Shown here: positions 9,903 to 17,982 of the stretch, piece after piece
Layout: each line of letters starts with the position of its first letter
How positions within the stretch are numbered: the stretch's first letter is position 1
NCBI GenBank assembly: GCA_947452315.1
Contig: CANGCX010000001.1
Location: 1 to 64,000 of the forward strand
Direction: 5' to 3'
DNA from: Opitutia bacterium
GTDB lineage: Bacteria; Verrucomicrobiota; Verrucomicrobiia; Opitutales; Opitutaceae
Length of the DNA: 64,000 bases
The notes under the pieces: model-generated
Databases searched by the model: none
Told to the model about the DNA's origin: nothing
Seen by the model: only the letters and a program-made list of their open reading frames with translations
Made by a program: the position numbers and the translations under genes

Positions 9903-10505
9903 ATGCTTTTCGCTTCCATTGATATCGTCCGGATCGTTCGCGAAGCCGGTTTGTTGATTTATCCGCTGGGACTTTGCTCACTTGTGGCGACGTTCATTAT
10001 CGTCGAGCGATTGGTGGCTTTGCGGAAATCTGCGGTAATTCCAGAAGATTTGGCCGAAGCTGTGATCGAAGGTCGTGCACCCTCTGGTGATAAGCGCTCG
10101 GCCTTGGGTCGAATATTGAATTTTGCCTCACGTCATTCGGGCGATACCGAGGCAACCAAAGCCTATGCCCGTCTTGAGGTTATTAAAATGGAACGCGGGG
10201 TCAGCTATCTCGATACGATTTATGCGGCGGCTCCTTTGATCGGATTGATCGGAACAGTCACGGGCCTGCTCGGGGCATTCTCTGTGGTGGATCCTCAGAC
10301 GCGGATGCCGGATCCAGTTCAATTTACAGAAAGTGTTGGCTATGCGCTGTCAGCCACCGTGCTGGGTCTATGCATCGCTTTACCCGCACTCATTGGCAGT
10401 GGTCTGTTGCAACGGGTGATTGAAAAACACGCCGCACAACTCGACGTGATGCTTGAGCGCGTTCTCGCGCGACAAGCAGATGAAGCGAAAAAATCGGCCT
10501 CATGA
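9903..10505 (+). CDS. MotA/TolQ/ExbB-family proton channel protein
   Basis: Inner-membrane subunit of an ExbB/ExbD-type proton channel, which uses the proton gradient to energise TonB (outer-membrane transport) or Tol/Pal functions. The protein has 200 aa and three hydrophobic segments: near residues 15-35 (LIYPLGLCSLVATFIIVERL), near 105-125 (APLIGLIGTVTGLLGAF) and near 145-165 (VGYALSATVLGLCIALPALIG). The second and third carry the small-residue-rich ExbB/TolQ signature. It overlaps the ExbD gene by four bases (ATGA), so the two are translationally coupled. No tonB, tolA or pal lies nearby, so the Exb-versus-Tol assignment stays open. The two TonB receptors in this window need such an energiser, but a link is inference. 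Confidence 0.88.
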   Translation: MLFASIDIVRIVREAGLLIYPLGLCSLVATFIIVERLVALRKSAVIPEDLAEAVIEGRAPSGDKRSALGRILNFASRHSGDTEATKAYARLEVIKMERGVSYLDTIYAAAPLIGLIGTVTGLLGAFSVVDPQTRMPDPVQFTESVGYALSATVLGLCIALPALIGSGLLQRVIEKHAAQLDVMLERVLARQADEAKKSAS

Positions 10506-10900
10506 GTTTGCTTAATCGGCGGGCGCGTAAACGCCCTGAATTGCCGCTTGTGCCTCTTATCGATGTGCTCGTGATGCTGGTGCTATTTGCTTACGTCACC
10601 ATGCAGGCACGCGTCGGCTCCACGCTGAATATCACGTTACCCAAAGTGGATACGGCTGGGAAAAATGATTTCAAAGGCACGGTCACTGTCGCCATTGATA
10701 AAGATGGCACGGTCTCCTTTAATGGAAAAAATGTGACCGACGAGCAGCTCATCGGCCTGCTTAAAGAAGTGCGCAATGTGGATAAAGATATCCCGGTGCT
10801 CATCAAAGCTGATGAGACGACACAGCTTAAAAAATTGGCCTTCGTTATGGATGCCTGCCGAAAGACTGGTTTGAATAAGTTTAGTCTGCAAAGTCGCTAG
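10502..10900 (+). CDS. ExbD/TolR-family biopolymer transport protein
   Basis: The 132-aa partner of the preceding channel protein. A single N-terminal membrane anchor, LPLVPLIDVLVMLVLFAYVTMQ, carries the aspartate (LID) that is essential for proton transfer in ExbD/TolR. It is followed by a small periplasmic domain with the typical VTVAIDKDGTVSFNGKNVT...IPVLIKADETT arrangement. The start codon overlaps the end of the ExbB-like gene (ATGA). The gene ends 54 bases before an unrelated dehydrogenase. Confidence 0.9.
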   Translation: MSLLNRRARKRPELPLVPLIDVLVMLVLFAYVTMQARVGSTLNITLPKVDTAGKNDFKGTVTVAIDKDGTVSFNGKNVTDEQLIGLLKEVRNVDKDIPVLIKADETTQLKKLAFVMDACRKTGLNKFSLQSR

Positions 10901-10954
10901 TCTTTGGACTTGAGTATGATTGCCCGCTGCTAGCTAACGCTTTATTGTGGCAGT

Positions 10955-11641
10955 ATGAAGATTTTGATTACGGGTGTGACTCGTGGACTAGGTTTGGCTT
11001 TGGCCAAAAAATTTATCGCACTCGGCCACACCGTCATCGGCTGCGGTCGGAGTGGCACGGAGATTTTTGACTTACGCATGGATCACGGTACTCCTCATGA
11101 TTTCATGGTTTGTGACGTCTCGATTGATGCTAAAGTCGCTATTTGGGCGGCTAAGGTACTCGAGCATGAATCGCCGCCCGATATCTTGATCAACAATGCT
11201 GGGGTGATGAATCCGCTCGGGCCGTTGTGGGAGCAAAACGATCGCGAATTTAGTAAAATTGTAGATGTTAACGTGCGCGGCGTCGCCAATGTGATCCGTC
11301 ATTTTGTACCCGCGATGGTGGCAAAGAAACAGGGGGTGATAATCAACCTAAGCTCAGGCTGGGGCCGTAGCGTGGCTGCGGATGTAGCGCCTTATTGTGC
11401 ATCAAAGTGGGCGATTGAAGGCCTCACTAAGGCACTCGCGGAAGAGTTGCCGCCAGGAATGGCCGCGATCCCTTTGAACCCTGGCGTAATTGATACCGAT
11501 ATGCTGCGCTCTTGCTGGGCCGAGGGGGCCTCCGGATTTCCTAAGGCCGCAGCGTGGGCGGAAGTGGCAGCTCCGTTTATTCTCGGACTCAGCGCCAAAG
11601 ATAATGGTCAAAGCCTGAGCGTGAGCGGCATGGAAGGCTAA
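10955..11641 (+). CDS. Short-chain dehydrogenase/reductase (SDR)
   Basis: Soluble NAD(P)-dependent oxidoreductase of 228 aa. The classical SDR features are present: the nucleotide-binding TGVTRGLG at residues 6-13, the NNAG motif (INNAGVMNPLG), a catalytic serine in NLSSGWG, and YCASK with the catalytic Tyr and Lys. The tail is short and has no membrane segment. The substrate cannot be told from sequence. It may be a carbonyl reductase or a sugar or polyketide-type reductase. It converges with the DUF6172-like gene. Confidence 0.88.
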   Translation: MKILITGVTRGLGLALAKKFIALGHTVIGCGRSGTEIFDLRMDHGTPHDFMVCDVSIDAKVAIWAAKVLEHESPPDILINNAGVMNPLGPLWEQNDREFSKIVDVNVRGVANVIRHFVPAMVAKKQGVIINLSSGWGRSVAADVAPYCASKWAIEGLTKALAEELPPGMAAIPLNPGVIDTDMLRSCWAEGASGFPKAAAWAEVAAPFILGLSAKDNGQSLSVSGMEG

Positions 11642-11660
11642 GCGCTAGCGTTTTAGCGCT
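11641..11660. terminator. Inverted repeat between convergent genes
   Basis: Seven-base perfect arms agcgcta and tagcgct around a six-base loop, directly after the SDR stop and 18 bases beyond the minus-strand gene's end. It lacks a clear T-run in either direction, so it is only a weak bidirectional terminator candidate. Confidence 0.35.
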
Positions 11661-11678
11661 CGGCCGATGGGTCATTAC

Positions 11679-12023
11679 TTAGTTGTTTTCCGCGGGAGTT
11701 GGATGGGACACAGCCATATTAGGTCCTAACGGCGCGGCGGCATGACGAATGTGACGACCTCCGCTGGCGGTGATCTCTAAATAAATCGCGGTCGCGCCTT
11801 CTGCGGCGAGGGCATCAATTGTGGAGTTGATTTCGTTGAGTGGCTTGGCGGTGGCGTCTGTGGTGGCAGTGCCAACTTTGCAGGCGAATTCCCAGAAATC
11901 TGTGTCCGTAGGCAATGTTTTGCGACGCTCGCGCTTCACGTACTTGCGAACCTCGTGTTTAATCGCGTCGATGATGCGCTGTGAGTTGCGATCTGGGGCG
12001 CTGAGGGAAAAGGTTTTTTTCAT
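11679..12023 (-). CDS. DUF6172-like conserved protein
   Basis: This 114-aa soluble protein has no signal peptide. The opening MKKTFSLSAPDRNSQRIIDAIKHEVRKYVKRERRKTLP...FWEFACKVG is the conserved core of a small bacterial family I recognise from memory as DUF6172, whose function is unknown. The central part is strongly basic (KHEVRKYVKRERRK), and a second conserved-looking stretch, ATAIYLEITASGGRH, follows. The basic core could bind nucleic acid, but nothing proves this. It is transcribed toward the SDR gene and away from the glycosyltransferase, whose over-long track ORF overlaps it on the other strand. Confidence 0.75.
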   Translation of the reverse strand: MKKTFSLSAPDRNSQRIIDAIKHEVRKYVKRERRKTLPTDTDFWEFACKVGTATTDATAKPLNEINSTIDALAAEGATAIYLEITASGGRHIRHAAAPLGPNMAVSHPTPAENN

Positions 12024-12090
12024 AGGCAGGCTTCTAACTCAATACGACGCTTGGCGACATGGAGAGACAATTGTGGAGGCTGTATGTGCA

Positions 12091-13218
12091 GTGTTTGTCG
12101 ATTGTCGCCACGCGAACAGTAGCAAGACTTGTGAGGTGCAAAATCCGGCCGTTACTTATTCACCCGCCCCGATAGCGTGCGAATCGCTCGTTAGTCTGGT
12201 TTCGCGCTGTGGAGCGAGTTGGTTGCGTGCACCGCTTTTGGGTGAGGTTGAGCTAAGTAACCCTTTAGGCGGTTACCCTCAGTTAGCCGACTACGCGGAT
12301 CCCCAAGCGCTAATGAGTAAAACGAGTGAGGCGATCGCCTTGATTAAGGGCGCCCGAGTTTATGGCGATGGAATCGTCCTAGCTCCGGATGGTACGACCC
12401 TTGTTCGGGAAGTGTCGTTGGATTATGGGCGCACCGCTGAAAGTCATTGGCTATTGCAGAAAAAGAAACTGCAAATGCCCGAACTCATCGCCGGTCAATT
12501 CGCAGTTTTGGCTACGGCTCTTGGTGGCAGTTACGCCCATTGGTTACTCGATGAACTTCCGCGTCTGATCAGTTTGATTGAGTGGGGCGATCTACCGGAT
12601 CTTATCGCGCACACGCAAGCGGAGTACTGCCGATCAGCTTTAAAAATCGCTGGTTTTAGGGGGCGCTTGATTGAGCCTGTCCGACGCAAGCACCTCCAAG
12701 TGGATGAGTTGATCGTGCCAGCGCTACCTGGCTGGGTCGGTTGTGTGAATGCCGCACACGTGCAACGTCTAGTGAATTTTGTAGCACCGATTCAAACTTC
12801 GACTGCGTTCTCACCCGAGCGAATCTATATATCGCGAGCGTTGGCTAAACGTCGTCACGTTATAAACGAATCGGCCGTGATGGCAGCGTTGCTCCCTCAA
12901 GGATTTATTTGTGTGCACCTTGAACATCTGAGTTGGGCTGAGCAAATTGCACTATTTCGTGGCGCTAAAACAGTGGTAGCACCGCACGGTGCGGGACTTG
13001 CCAATTTGATTTTCTCGCGACCGGGTGCGCGTGTTATTGAGTGTTTCAGTCATGATTATGTGAATGGCTGTTTTGCTCAACTGGCGGATGTGTGTGCACT
13101 AAATTATTCCTCGATAGTGGCGCCGGGGAAGGGGCCTTGGGGCAGGAATCCAAAATCCAATCGGCTTGATTTTACGATTGAGATCGAAGCTTTGCTAACT
13201 GTGCTAGGTTGCCAATAA
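12091..13218 (+). CDS. Glycosyltransferase family 61 (DUF563)-type protein
   Basis: Predicted glycosyltransferase acting on a cell-surface polysaccharide or other glycan. The GT61/DUF563 core is clear: GGSYAHWLLDELPRLISL, ERIYISRALAKRRHVINE, and the C-terminal LFRGAKTVVAPHGAGLANLIFSRPGARVIE, where the APHGAGL block is the family signature. The track ORF starts at 11821, but its first part lies antisense to the DUF6172-like gene and shows no family similarity. I therefore place the start near a GTG at 12091, 11 bases after a GGAGG, giving 375 aa. The start is uncertain by some tens of codons. There is no membrane segment, and no other glycan genes adjoin it. Confidence 0.8.
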   Translation: MFVDCRHANSSKTCEVQNPAVTYSPAPIACESLVSLVSRCGASWLRAPLLGEVELSNPLGGYPQLADYADPQALMSKTSEAIALIKGARVYGDGIVLAPDGTTLVREVSLDYGRTAESHWLLQKKKLQMPELIAGQFAVLATALGGSYAHWLLDELPRLISLIEWGDLPDLIAHTQAEYCRSALKIAGFRGRLIEPVRRKHLQVDELIVPALPGWVGCVNAAHVQRLVNFVAPIQTSTAFSPERIYISRALAKRRHVINESAVMAALLPQGFICVHLEHLSWAEQIALFRGAKTVVAPHGAGLANLIFSRPGARVIECFSHDYVNGCFAQLADVCALNYSSIVAPGKGPWGRNPKSNRLDFTIEIEALLTVLGCQ

Positions 13219-13220
13219 TC

Positions 13221-13267
13221 AGTAGCATGTCGAAGGCCGAGTCTCTGAGAGAAAGCTGCTTTTTTTG
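13221..13267 (+). terminator. Likely terminator of the GT61 gene
   Basis: Arms agtagc and gctgct (six pairs, one of them G-T) enclose a loop holding a smaller tctct/agaga palindrome, and seven T follow directly. It lies just after the stop codon. The remaining ~150 bases before the ankyrin gene hold no gene that I can see. Confidence 0.5.
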
Positions 13268-13420
13268 TTTTCTATAAGCATATCTTGAAATGAACCGATC
13301 GCTGGTTGCACTGCGGAGACCCTATGGGCGGATTGATTTCTCCCCGGACCTATGTTCAGGGTGATTACAGTCATGTATTTGCCGTAATCTGGTACTCAAA
13401 CCGGTCTTAAATCATAAAAT

Positions 13421-14095
13421 ATGCGTCACGTTTTTTTATTTTTAATCTGCCGCGGAGCGTTGCTTGGTCTGGCTCTTCACTTAAATTTGCTACGAGAAAT
13501 CTCTGCGGCCGAGACGCCCTTGCCGAGCTTGAGCATGGACGAAGCCATTGCGCGCGGCACGACTGATGACCTTGAGCGTTTACTTGCGGCAGATAACACT
13601 GCGATCAATCGCGTGGGCTCTGCTAAATTAACGCCATTGCAGCAGTCTATTCTCCGCCGAAAGACCGCGGCGGCTATGCTGCTCATCGCGCGCGGTGCGG
13701 ATGTTAACCTAGCCGATCCTTCAGGACGCACGCCGTTGCATCTCGCCGTAGAACGCAACGACGCCACGGTGTTAGCCGCATTGCTGGAACGGAAGGCCGA
13801 TCCGGTGCGACGCGATCGAGTAGGCTGGACGCCGCTGCATCACGCTGCGGCAAAAAACCTTCTGCCCTTAGCCAAAATTTTGCTCGATCATGGTATGCCA
13901 CCCAACGCGTTGAGTGAACTCGGTGGCACGGCCTTGCACGAAGCGGCCGCCGGGGCGGGCGCCGATATGGTGCGGTTGCTTCTTCTGCGTGGGACAGATC
14001 CCAAAGTGCGGTCAAAGCAAGGCGTGACGGCGCTAGATCTGGCACTCGAGTTTAAAAACGCTGCTGCAATCGCGATCCTTGAAGCGTTGCCCTGA
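13421..14095 (+). CDS. Secreted ankyrin-repeat protein
   Basis: A 224-aa exported protein. A signal peptide spans about residues 1-30 (hydrophobic FLFLICRGALLGLALHL, probable cleavage near ISAAE). The rest is a run of about five ankyrin repeats: AKLTPLQQSILRRKTAAAMLLIARGADVN, GRTPLHLAVERNDATVLAALLERKADP, GWTPLHHAAAKNLLPLAKILLDHGMPP, GGTALHEAAAGAGADMVRLLLLRGTDP and a partial last repeat, GVTALDLALEFKN. The protein is ankyrin from end to end with no catalytic domain, so it is a periplasmic or secreted binding scaffold with an unknown partner. It stands alone between a glycosyltransferase and a convergent Dabb gene. Confidence 0.85.
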   Translation: MRHVFLFLICRGALLGLALHLNLLREISAAETPLPSLSMDEAIARGTTDDLERLLAADNTAINRVGSAKLTPLQQSILRRKTAAAMLLIARGADVNLADPSGRTPLHLAVERNDATVLAALLERKADPVRRDRVGWTPLHHAAAKNLLPLAKILLDHGMPPNALSELGGTALHEAAAGAGADMVRLLLLRGTDPKVRSKQGVTALDLALEFKNAAAIAILEALP

Positions 14096-14203
14096 GGATC
14101 AAGGCTCAGAACTGTGCGTAGGAATTATTTAAGGAGCGACTCGCAAAAGCTAAAGTGAAGTTTTTTGCGCTTGGGCTAAAAATCAAGGAGGGCGTCGCTT
14201 AAT

Positions 14204-14250
14204 CCCGGCCCTAGAGGACCGGGTTTTCGCGCCGTCCAATGGGATAAATA
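14204..14250 (-). repeat. Copy A of an intergenic motif shared with 60.98-61.02 kb
   Basis: Inside the 266-base gap between the convergent ankyrin and Dabb genes. Bases 14211-14249 match 60983-61021 at 32 of 39 positions, including a shared 15-mer aggaccgggttttcg. Read on the minus strand, cccggtcc-tcta-gggccggg forms an eight-pair hairpin with one G-U, flanked by ggcgcg and cgacgcc, which can pair around it with one bulged A. On the plus strand the same hairpin has a mismatch but is followed by tttt, so a weak terminator of the ankyrin gene is an alternative reading. Confidence 0.55.
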
Positions 14251-14304
14251 AAACGTAGGCGACTCATAGCAGATTGAATGAAAAGTATATGGCAACTTAC
14301 GGGC

Positions 14305-14338
14305 AAAAAAAGGGAGCCGCCGAATGGGCGACTCCCTT
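14305..14338 (-). terminator. Rho-independent terminator of the Dabb gene
   Basis: Read on the minus strand, aagggagtcgccc-attc-ggcggctccctt folds into a stem of about twelve pairs with one imperfection and is followed by seven T. It lies 24 bases beyond the stop codon of the Dabb-domain gene. Confidence 0.88.
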
Positions 14339-14361
14339 GATCCAAAACGTGTATCTAGAAA

Positions 14362-14733
14362 TCAGTTCGTGATATCGAACGTCGTGCTTTCTTTGCGGAT
14401 CGTTAGGTAAGTTTTATACCACTCTTTCTGCGCAGGGCTGTCGGTGTAGGCTTTGAGGGCCGCCTCGTCGGCAAACTCCATAACGATGGCGTTATTTTTC
14501 CCGCCTTGGACTTTGATAGACTTCACCCATACGCGCGTGATGCCTTTGTATTTGGCTGGCAGAGCGACCGCGCCGTCGAGGGCGGCTTTGATTTGTTCAG
14601 GAGTGGTGCCGTCTTTCCATGCGACGGTCACGACATGAATCACGGATTTCGGAGCCGTGTCGGCGGCGGAGGCGGAGGAAACACCAAAGGCCAATAGGCC
14701 AACAGTGAGAAGAGCTAGGGCGATTTTTTTCAT
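14362..14733 (-). CDS. Exported Dabb (stress-responsive A/B barrel) domain protein
   Basis: This 123-aa protein has a clear signal peptide (MKKIALALLTVGLLAFGVSSASAA, cleavage after ASA or SAA). The mature part, SVIHVVTVAWKDGTTPEQIKAALDGAVALPAKYKGITRVWV...AIVMEFADEAALKAYTDSPAQKEW, is a single Dabb domain, a ferredoxin-like dimeric alpha/beta barrel. The domain was named for plant stress-induced proteins, and its bacterial exported forms have no settled function. The gene is followed by a strong terminator and appears to be monocistronic. Confidence 0.88.
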   Translation of the reverse strand: MKKIALALLTVGLLAFGVSSASAADTAPKSVIHVVTVAWKDGTTPEQIKAALDGAVALPAKYKGITRVWVKSIKVQGGKNNAIVMEFADEAALKAYTDSPAQKEWYKTYLTIRKESTTFDITN

Positions 14734-14771
14734 GATTTATTTTGGGTTAAGGAAAGTTGCGATGCGAAGCA

Positions 14772-15089
14772 TTACGCCGTGATTGCTCCGTCGGCTGGAG
14801 GAAGAGTCAACGCCGCAGCGTCGGACTTGGAAGTACCGATGGATTTTCCAACCGGAATATGGGAGGCTTGACGCATGAGTTCCACTTTGGAAACACGGAG
14901 ACGGTGAGCGAGTTGATTTAGGCGGACAACTTCGGGCTGACTTAAGGTTGTGACGCGGTCTGTACCATCGCGGTCCACCCAGGCCACGTGGTGGTGTTTT
15001 TGGCGGGAGAGTTTTACGAGATCGCGCAGGAAGGTGAGGTCATCGGCTGGAAGTTCCATGGGCTTTGAGTTGGCCGGCTCGCGTGGCAT
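14772..15089 (-). CDS. Unrecognised small protein
   Basis: A 105-aa ORF with a balanced amino-acid mix and no signal peptide or membrane segment. It fills the space between ppk2 and the Dabb gene in the same orientation. The middle (DDLTFLRDLVKLSRQKHHHVAWVDRDGTDRVTTLSQPEVVRLNQLAHRLRVSKVELMRQASH) looks like two or three helices around a small beta element. LSQPEVVRLNQLAHRLRVSKVELMRQ resembles a helix-turn-helix, but not closely enough to call. Translation may start at the internal Met 11 (MELPADD). The function is unknown. Confidence 0.55.
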   Translation of the reverse strand: MPREPANSKPMELPADDLTFLRDLVKLSRQKHHHVAWVDRDGTDRVTTLSQPEVVRLNQLAHRLRVSKVELMRQASHIPVGKSIGTSKSDAAALTLPPADGAITA

Positions 15090-15121
15090 GGGTCAAGCGA
15101 CGCGAGCTAGCATCCGACAAA

Positions 15122-16135
15122 TCAATAAACTTGCGGAATGTGAATTTCCTCAGGAACAGGTGCGCGCATATAATCCGGATGATATTCCCGTTGCGGCAGC
15201 ACGATCGGTGGATGCTTGATTTCTTTGTATGGCACTTGGGTGAGCAAGTGGTGGATGCAGTTGAGTCGGGCTTTCTTTTTGTCGACCCCAGGGACCACCC
15301 ACCAGGGAGCTTCCGGTATGTGCGTACGCTGAAGCATTACCTCTTTGGCTTTCGTATAAAGTTCCCAGCGTTTGCGAGACTCCAGATCCATCGGGCTTAA
15401 TTTCCATTGCTTTAGAGGATCGTTTATACGGCAGCGGAAACGAAACTCCTGTTCTTCGTCCGAGATAGAAAACCAGTACTTGATTAGCTGGACACCCGAT
15501 CGTGCGAGCATCTTCTCAAATTCTGGTACGGTGCGGAAAAATTCTTCATATTCGCTGTCTGAGCAGAAACCCATCACGCGCTCTACGCCGGCGCGATTGT
15601 ACCAACTGCGGTCGAAGAGCACCATTTCGCCGGCCGCGGGTAGATGAGCGATATAGCGCTGGAAATACCATTGCGTCTTTTCGCGGTCTGTCGGGGCTGG
15701 GAGAGCAGCGACTCGACAAACGCGAGGGTTAAGGCGTTGAGCGATGCGTTTGATGACTCCGCCTTTACCAGCCGCGTCACGGCCCTCAAAGACGATGACT
15801 AGGCGGTGGCCGTTTTCGACGACCCAATCGTGTAATTTTACGAGTTCGCCCTGTAAGCGGTAAAGTTCGGTGAAATATTGGCGCCGGTCTTTGGCGTCGG
15901 CATCGCTGGAAATGGGTTTGGCTGCTCCGCCGGATTCAGTGATTTCCCAGTCTTCACGCTCCATCTCGAGCTCTTCGTCAAAGTCATCAATCAATTCACG
16001 GTGAATCCGACGGAACAGCTCATTTGGGTCGGGTTGAGCGACCTTTTTTTTGCGCTTCGCACGAGGTTGCGTTTTAGACGTACGCTTTGGCGTGGTCTTG
16101 GACTGTGCTTTTCGGCGCGATTTTATTTTACGCAT
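15122..16135 (-). CDS. ppk2: Polyphosphate kinase 2 (PPK2 family)
   Basis: Cytoplasmic kinase that moves phosphate between polyphosphate and nucleotides. The protein has 337 aa. The single PPK2 domain has Walker A FEGRDAAGKGG (116-126), Walker B FDRSWYNR (174-181), the lid region with RF..R, and DLESRKRWELYTKAKE. PEAPWWVVPGVDKKKARLN and the C-terminal YKEIKHPPIVLPQREYHPDY match single-domain members, most of which phosphorylate NDPs. Whether ADP, GDP or AMP is preferred cannot be told. The first ~40 residues are extremely Lys/Arg-rich (RKIKSRRKAQSKTTPKRTSKTQPRAKRKKK) and may contact polyphosphate. The gene is divergent from the glutathione peroxidase gene. Confidence 0.92.
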   Translation of the reverse strand: MRKIKSRRKAQSKTTPKRTSKTQPRAKRKKKVAQPDPNELFRRIHRELIDDFDEELEMEREDWEITESGGAAKPISSDADAKDRRQYFTELYRLQGELVKLHDWVVENGHRLVIVFEGRDAAGKGGVIKRIAQRLNPRVCRVAALPAPTDREKTQWYFQRYIAHLPAAGEMVLFDRSWYNRAGVERVMGFCSDSEYEEFFRTVPEFEKMLARSGVQLIKYWFSISDEEQEFRFRCRINDPLKQWKLSPMDLESRKRWELYTKAKEVMLQRTHIPEAPWWVVPGVDKKKARLNCIHHLLTQVPYKEIKHPPIVLPQREYHPDYMRAPVPEEIHIPQVY

Positions 16136-16279
16136 GGAGAGTGATGTTTGAGTGATAACGAGAGTCGGCTTAGGCGCAAGATGTGCTGGTGCGTGATCTC
16201 ATTTGTAACGTGTTTGGCACATCACCGCTGATGCCTTCGATTGGTTTGACTGTACGAATGCACTACACACGGTGCGAGA

Positions 16280-16828
16280 ATGACCTTCCGCCTTTTTTTC
16301 GGTTCCTTGATTTGTCTCGCGATGCTGACGGGTGCTAACGCGAAGTCGATTTTCGAAGTTTCTGTTACCGACATTGACGGGCAAACGACCACATTGGCGC
16401 CCTATCGCGGACGGGTCTTGCTGATCGTCAACGTCGCTTCCGCTTGCGGTTACACGGGACAATATGAGGGTTTGCAGGCCCTCTATGTAAAATACCAAAA
16501 ACGTGGGCTCACGGTGTTGGGCTTTCCCTGCAATCAATTCGGCGGACAGGAGTCAGGCAGCAATGCCGAGATCAAAGAATTTTGCTCCGCAAACTTCCAC
16601 GTGACGTTTCCGTTGTTTTCCAAAATTGCCGTAAACGGTGCGCAGCGTCATCCACTTTATGCGGCGCTGGCCGGATCGGGCGCGGCCTTCCCCGGCGACG
16701 TTTCTTGGAATTTTAATAAGTTCCTCGTTGGACGCGATGGGCTAGTCGTCGCGCGTTTTGATTCAGGCGCGGAGCCCGATTCAGCCGTGTTGCTAAAAGC
16801 TATCGAGGCAGCGTTGGCCTCGAATTGA
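16280..16828 (+). CDS. Exported glutathione peroxidase-family thiol peroxidase
   Basis: A 182-aa peroxidase that reduces hydrogen or lipid peroxides. A signal peptide (MTFRLFFGSLICLAMLTGANA) places it in the periplasm. The catalytic set is complete for the cysteine form: Cys56 in NVASACGYT (Sec in animal enzymes), Gln90 in FPCNQFGGQE, and Trp143-Asn in SWNFNKFLV. A second cysteine (FC at 101-102) is a possible resolving residue for a thioredoxin-dependent cycle. Most bacterial members use thioredoxin in place of glutathione. Export is less usual than a cytoplasmic location. The gene stands alone between divergent and convergent neighbours. Confidence 0.9.
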   Translation: MTFRLFFGSLICLAMLTGANAKSIFEVSVTDIDGQTTTLAPYRGRVLLIVNVASACGYTGQYEGLQALYVKYQKRGLTVLGFPCNQFGGQESGSNAEIKEFCSANFHVTFPLFSKIAVNGAQRHPLYAALAGSGAAFPGDVSWNFNKFLVGRDGLVVARFDSGAEPDSAVLLKAIEAALASN

Positions 16829-16906
16829 ATCCTTTCGGTCTAAGCGAACAAGTTTTCTCGCCGGCCACTTAGATCAAACTTTGCTTTCATCCACCTGATT
16901 TACGGA

Positions 16907-17965
16907 TCAGCGCTTTTGCAATTTTGTCTGAGGTAGGCCCTGTCCGCAATCGGGATTGGGTGGAACTGCGTCACCGACCACATCGACGGGATGCGTGAAG
17001 AGATAGCGCCAGACGTCTTCGTGGAGGTATTGCCCCGTGGAGTTTTTACCCGCCGCGCTGCCCGGCGTTACGGAACTATGCGCGCGCTTGGCATCACCCT
17101 TGACATCGAAGTGTGTGGTGAGTCGCCGCGTGTTACTGTAGGGTGGGGCACTTGTATCAACGTCGATTATCGGGCCGTAGCTATGTAGGCCAAGCATCTG
17201 CCAAGAGCGGCAATAATGGTCGTTTTTCCAGCCATCGTCTAAAACGTGGCTGAAGCCAAAGATGCGGCTCGGCGGGGTCGCTGAGGGGAACCCTTGCCAA
17301 CTTTCGAGCTGGTCGCGCGGGCCACAGAAGGCGACGACGCGGTCCACGCGTTGATGGACGGCAAAGCGAGTCGCGGTGGTCGCGCCGTGGGATGCGCCTG
17401 ACATGATCACTTTGTCCCAACGCAGCCCCGTGCCTGTATCGTTGATGAACTGTTCCCATTTGCCCTGCGGGTTATGTTGTGCGAGCCAACGGACAAATTG
17501 AAAGGCTCGCTCCATCATGCCGTCAGGTTGCGGAATCGTGGCCAAGGGGCTGAAGTCTTCGCCTGTAGCGGCTTCTAGACGGAGTTGACCTAGGCTGGTG
17601 CCATCGTCGCGAGCGGAGGTCGGAATAAGACCGAACCATTTGTTGGCGTAGTGAACTTGGATCGCGTGTAGCCCGTAATCGGAGAGCCGATCAAAGAGCG
17701 GCGCTTTGTAATCCATCAGCCAAATCACGAGTCGCCCACGCGGAGCGACTCGGGTATCGACGACGGCGTTTTCTATGTCCTGCGGTTTTCCAGCTTTGTC
17801 GGTAAAGACAAAATCGATTTCAGGATGGGCTCGAGCGCGCGGATCGATCTCACTGGCTCGTGCAGTAAGGTGGTATTTCTGCGGAGTGGCGTCAGCGCCG
17901 ATCGGCAGAAGCTCGGCGGCGCCGGCTGAACTGAGGAGCATTAAGAGGCCGCCGAGGAAACGCAT
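16907..17965 (-). CDS. Secreted alpha/beta hydrolase
   Basis: A 352-aa exported hydrolase. A short signal peptide (MRFLGGLLMLLSSAGAAE) is followed by an alpha/beta-hydrolase fold with the nucleophile elbow GASHG (KVIMSGASHGATTATRF), then a strand DRVVAFCGPRDQL. A candidate catalytic His lies in the C-terminal LHEDVWRYLFTHP region, and the Asp is not certain. The substrate is unknown. It starts only 17 bases after the TonB receptor stop on the same strand, so it is almost certainly the last gene of the ceramidase-like/TonB/hydrolase unit and may hydrolyse the product of that unit. Confidence 0.75.
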   Translation of the reverse strand: MRFLGGLLMLLSSAGAAELLPIGADATPQKYHLTARASEIDPRARAHPEIDFVFTDKAGKPQDIENAVVDTRVAPRGRLVIWLMDYKAPLFDRLSDYGLHAIQVHYANKWFGLIPTSARDDGTSLGQLRLEAATGEDFSPLATIPQPDGMMERAFQFVRWLAQHNPQGKWEQFINDTGTGLRWDKVIMSGASHGATTATRFAVHQRVDRVVAFCGPRDQLESWQGFPSATPPSRIFGFSHVLDDGWKNDHYCRSWQMLGLHSYGPIIDVDTSAPPYSNTRRLTTHFDVKGDAKRAHSSVTPGSAAGKNSTGQYLHEDVWRYLFTHPVDVVGDAVPPNPDCGQGLPQTKLQKR

Positions 17966-17982
17966 GAGGCAATTTTTTGGAT

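Noticed and set aside
13320-13370. Further copy of the TonB-leader motif before the ankyrin gene (ccccggacc...cagggt)
   Set aside because: Only a few short blocks agree and the spacing differs. Similarity is within chance for GC-rich intergenic sequence.
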